A stretch of 64,000 nt of DNA from JAJDNS01 sp963578825 (GTDB lineage Bacteria > Acidobacteriota > Vicinamibacteria > Fen-336): contig CAUZDW010000012.1 in assembly GCA_963578825.1 (NCBI GenBank), positions 1-64,000 of the forward strand, given 5' to 3'. Within the stretch, counting starts at the first letter, position 1, and the number at the start of each line of letters is the position of its first letter. The translations under genes were made by a program, and so were the position numbers. The notes below the pieces were generated by a model, which saw only the letters and a program-made list of their open reading frames with translations, did no database searches and was not told the DNA's origin. This document shows positions 62,742-64,000 of this stretch, piece by piece.

Positions 62742-63340
62742 GCCTTCGCCTCGCCAGCAGACGGGGTCGTCTCCCGCCCGCGACAGTGATCCCCCAGTCG
62801 CGCCCTCAGCTTCAGCCGTGCGCGGTGAAGATGGACCCGGACAGCCCCCGGGGTGAGATCCAGGATCTCCGCCACCTCGGAGGTCGGTCGCTCCCCGGCC
62901 TCCTTGAGCTCGAACACGGCACGCTGAAGCGGTGTGAGGTCGTCGAGCGCCCGCTCCATCGCCATCCTCGTCTCCGCCCCCCAGACGACCTCGTCGGGGG
63001 CGCGGGTCCAGGACGCCCTCCGGGCGAGACGCTCGTCCTCCGCCGTGAGTCGGTCCGAGTCCTCGTCCGGCAGGGGCTCGTAGCGTCGACGACGGCGCAG
63101 GAGGTCGATCGACTTGTTGAAGACGATGCGGTGAAGCCAGGTGCCCCACCGTGACTCGCCGCGGAAATCGTCGGCCTTCTCCAGTGCGCTGGCGAAGGCC
63201 TCCTGCACGGCGTCTCCAGCCAGATCAGGGTCGCGGGTGGTGCGGAGCGCGAGGGCGTACAGCCGGTCGCCCTCCTCGACGAGAGCCCGGGACAGGGCCT
63301 CGCGACGCGTCGCGTCGGCCCCGTCCGGACCCGGGCTCAC
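62738..63340 (-). CDS. ECF sigma factor
   Basis: A 200-residue sigma-70 family factor of the extracytoplasmic type. Region 2 reads LALRTTRDPDLAGDAVQEAF and FRGESRWGTWLHRIVFNKSI; region 4 reads ALDDLTPLQRAVFELKEAGE and TSEVAEILDLTPGAVRVHLH. GTG is the start (63340), overlapping the thioredoxin stop by four bases. The zinc-finger anti-sigma gene follows directly. Thioredoxin in the same operon suggests a redox or thiol signal. Confidence 0.92.
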   Translation of the reverse strand: MSPGPDGADATRREALSRALVEEGDRLYALALRTTRDPDLAGDAVQEAFASALEKADDFRGESRWGTWLHRIVFNKSIDLLRRRRRYEPLPDEDSDRLTAEDERLARRASWTRAPDEVVWGAETRMAMERALDDLTPLQRAVFELKEAGERPTSEVAEILDLTPGAVRVHLHRARLKLRARLGDHCRGRETTPSAGEAKA

Positions 63341-63678
63341 GCAGTCGCCGGAGTGAGCTGCTTCTCCACCATCTCCGCGATCATCGGCTGGGCCAGGGCG
63401 CCCACGCGCTGCTCGACGACCTGTCCGCCCTTGAACACCAGCATGGTCGGGATCGAGCGGATGCCGAACTCCCCGGCGATCTCGGGGTTGTCGTCCACGT
63501 TCAGCTTGCCCACCGTGGCTCGCCCGGCAAAGTCATCGGCCACCTGCTCGACGGCGGGCGCCACCATCCGGCACGGCGCGCACCAGGCCGCCCAGAAGTC
63601 GACGAGCACGGGGCCGTCGGCCTCCATGACTTCCTTCTTCCAGTTCTCAGAGGTCAGAACAACCACATTCTCGCTCAA
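63337..63678 (-). CDS. trxA: thioredoxin
   Basis: A 113-residue thioredoxin with the classic active site VDFWAAWCAPCRMVAPAVEQ, then VGKLNVDDNPEIAGEFGIRS with IPTMLVFKGG and the cis-Pro. TTG at 63678 is taken as start because AGGAGAT precedes it; the frame upstream is noise. It reduces protein disulfides in the cytoplasm. The operon thioredoxin-sigma-anti-sigma suggests that thiol state controls the sigma factor. Confidence 0.92.
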   Translation of the reverse strand: MSENVVVLTSENWKKEVMEADGPVLVDFWAAWCAPCRMVAPAVEQVADDFAGRATVGKLNVDDNPEIAGEFGIRSIPTMLVFKGGQVVEQRVGALAQPMIAEMVEKQLTPATA

Positions 63679-63818
63679 ATCGGATCTCCTCTCGTTCGGG
63701 TGTCCGGGGGCCGTCACTGCCTCCGGCGCGTCTGTCCGTGTCTTGGACGCGGGCGACCACCCAAACGTTACAGCCCCTCGCGCCCCTGTCGCAAGTCGCT
63801 CCAGAACCGGGCTTTCCG

Positions 63819-63824
63819 TATACT
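63819..63824 (+). promoter_or_regulatory. -10 box for rnd, leaderless
   Basis: TATACT at 63819-63824 is followed by six bases and then GTG at 63831, placing the start of transcription on the start codon. The -35 region is poor. Confidence 0.5.
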
Positions 63825-63830
63825 CCCGCC

Positions 63831-64000
63831 GTGACATCGTGGATCCGGACCCCTAAAGAGCTGGCCGAGCTCGCCCGCTCGTTCGACGGCTGCCGCACGA
63901 TCGCGCTGGACACCGAATCGGACAGCCTCTACCACCACCGGGAGAAGGTCTGCCTCGTTCAGATCGCCACCGATCGCGGGGACGCCGTCCTGGTGGACTC
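63831..64000 (+). CDS. rnd: RNase D-like 3'-5' exonuclease, N-terminal part
   Basis: Only the first 56 codons are inside the window. GTG at 63831 begins TSWIRTPKELAELARSFDGC and continues TIALDTESDSLYHHREKVCL with the DEDD Exo I motif (DTESDS), then VQIATDRGDAVLVDS. This is how RNase D (Rnd) starts. The enzyme trims the 3' end of tRNA precursors. The gene is divergent from thioredoxin and appears leaderless. Confidence 0.8.
   Translation, partial: MTSWIRTPKELAELARSFDGCRTIALDTESDSLYHHREKVCLVQIATDRGDAVLVD

Overview
The window is high-GC bacterial chromosome with about 70 protein genes, one tRNA and several readable control sites. No phage, insertion sequence, plasmid or CRISPR structure is visible. 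The gene mix (CarD, DUF2911, thioredoxin/DUF255, a PVC-type haem-binding dehydrogenase, TPP-controlled TonB/PnuT transport, proton-pumping pyrophosphatase, GspC/PilP-like protein) fits a free-living Gram-negative organism. Acidobacteriota or a neighbouring phylum is my best guess, but no taxonomic marker gene is present to confirm it.

Layout: 0.2-1.4 kb membrane acyltransferase. 1.7-4.6 kb peroxide/iron-stress operon (Fur/PerR-like regulator, rubrerythrin, Fe-S protein, DUF3501). 4.7-11.5 kb M81 lipoprotein, DUF2461, a frameshifted receiver-DUF3052 fusion, a DUF3179 gene interrupted only by an in-frame UGA, a 5'-3' exonuclease and a secreted helical protein. 12.4-16.2 kb TPP riboswitch, TonB receptor, PnuC/PnuT transporter and NadR-like kinase, which I read as a thiamine uptake operon. 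16.2-22.7 kb DUF255 protein, citrate synthase, a multi-pass membrane protein and a TauE/SafE permease. 22.8-25.1 kb a displaced Rhs toxin tip with a possible ankyrin immunity protein. 25.3-26.1 kb bacterioferritin and its ferredoxin under a Fur-type box. 26.1-41.3 kb mixed housekeeping and envelope genes including the H+-pyrophosphatase, a PhyH oxygenase, an M1 peptidase block and a HAD phosphatase. 41.3-45.8 kb sugar aminotransferase, PilZ, HU, CarD, class V aminotransferase and tRNA-Leu. 45.9-57 kb haem-binding dehydrogenase, M23 peptidase, RodZ-like/DUF2914, two zinc-ribbon membrane proteins, macro domain, quinone oxidoreductase, ThuA and dienelactone hydrolase. 57.2-61.1 kb VapBC, MazG and a TetR/SRPBCC/haloalkane dehalogenase operon. 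61.2-61.9 kb remains of an ABC exporter. 61.8-64 kb esterase, zinc-finger anti-sigma, ECF sigma and thioredoxin chained by four-base overlaps, then the start of RNase D.

Two cross-cutting observations matter. First, many genes carry a -10-like TAnnnT hexamer only 5-9 bases before the start codon, which suggests leaderless transcripts. Second, seven loci are broken by one-base-type frameshifts while both halves stay conserved. That pattern looks more like uncorrected indels in an assembly than mass pseudogenisation, and it should temper claims about any single disruption. The candidate new biology is the possible selenocysteine UGA in DUF3179, the NadR-like kinase under thiamine control, and the Rhs/ankyrin pair.
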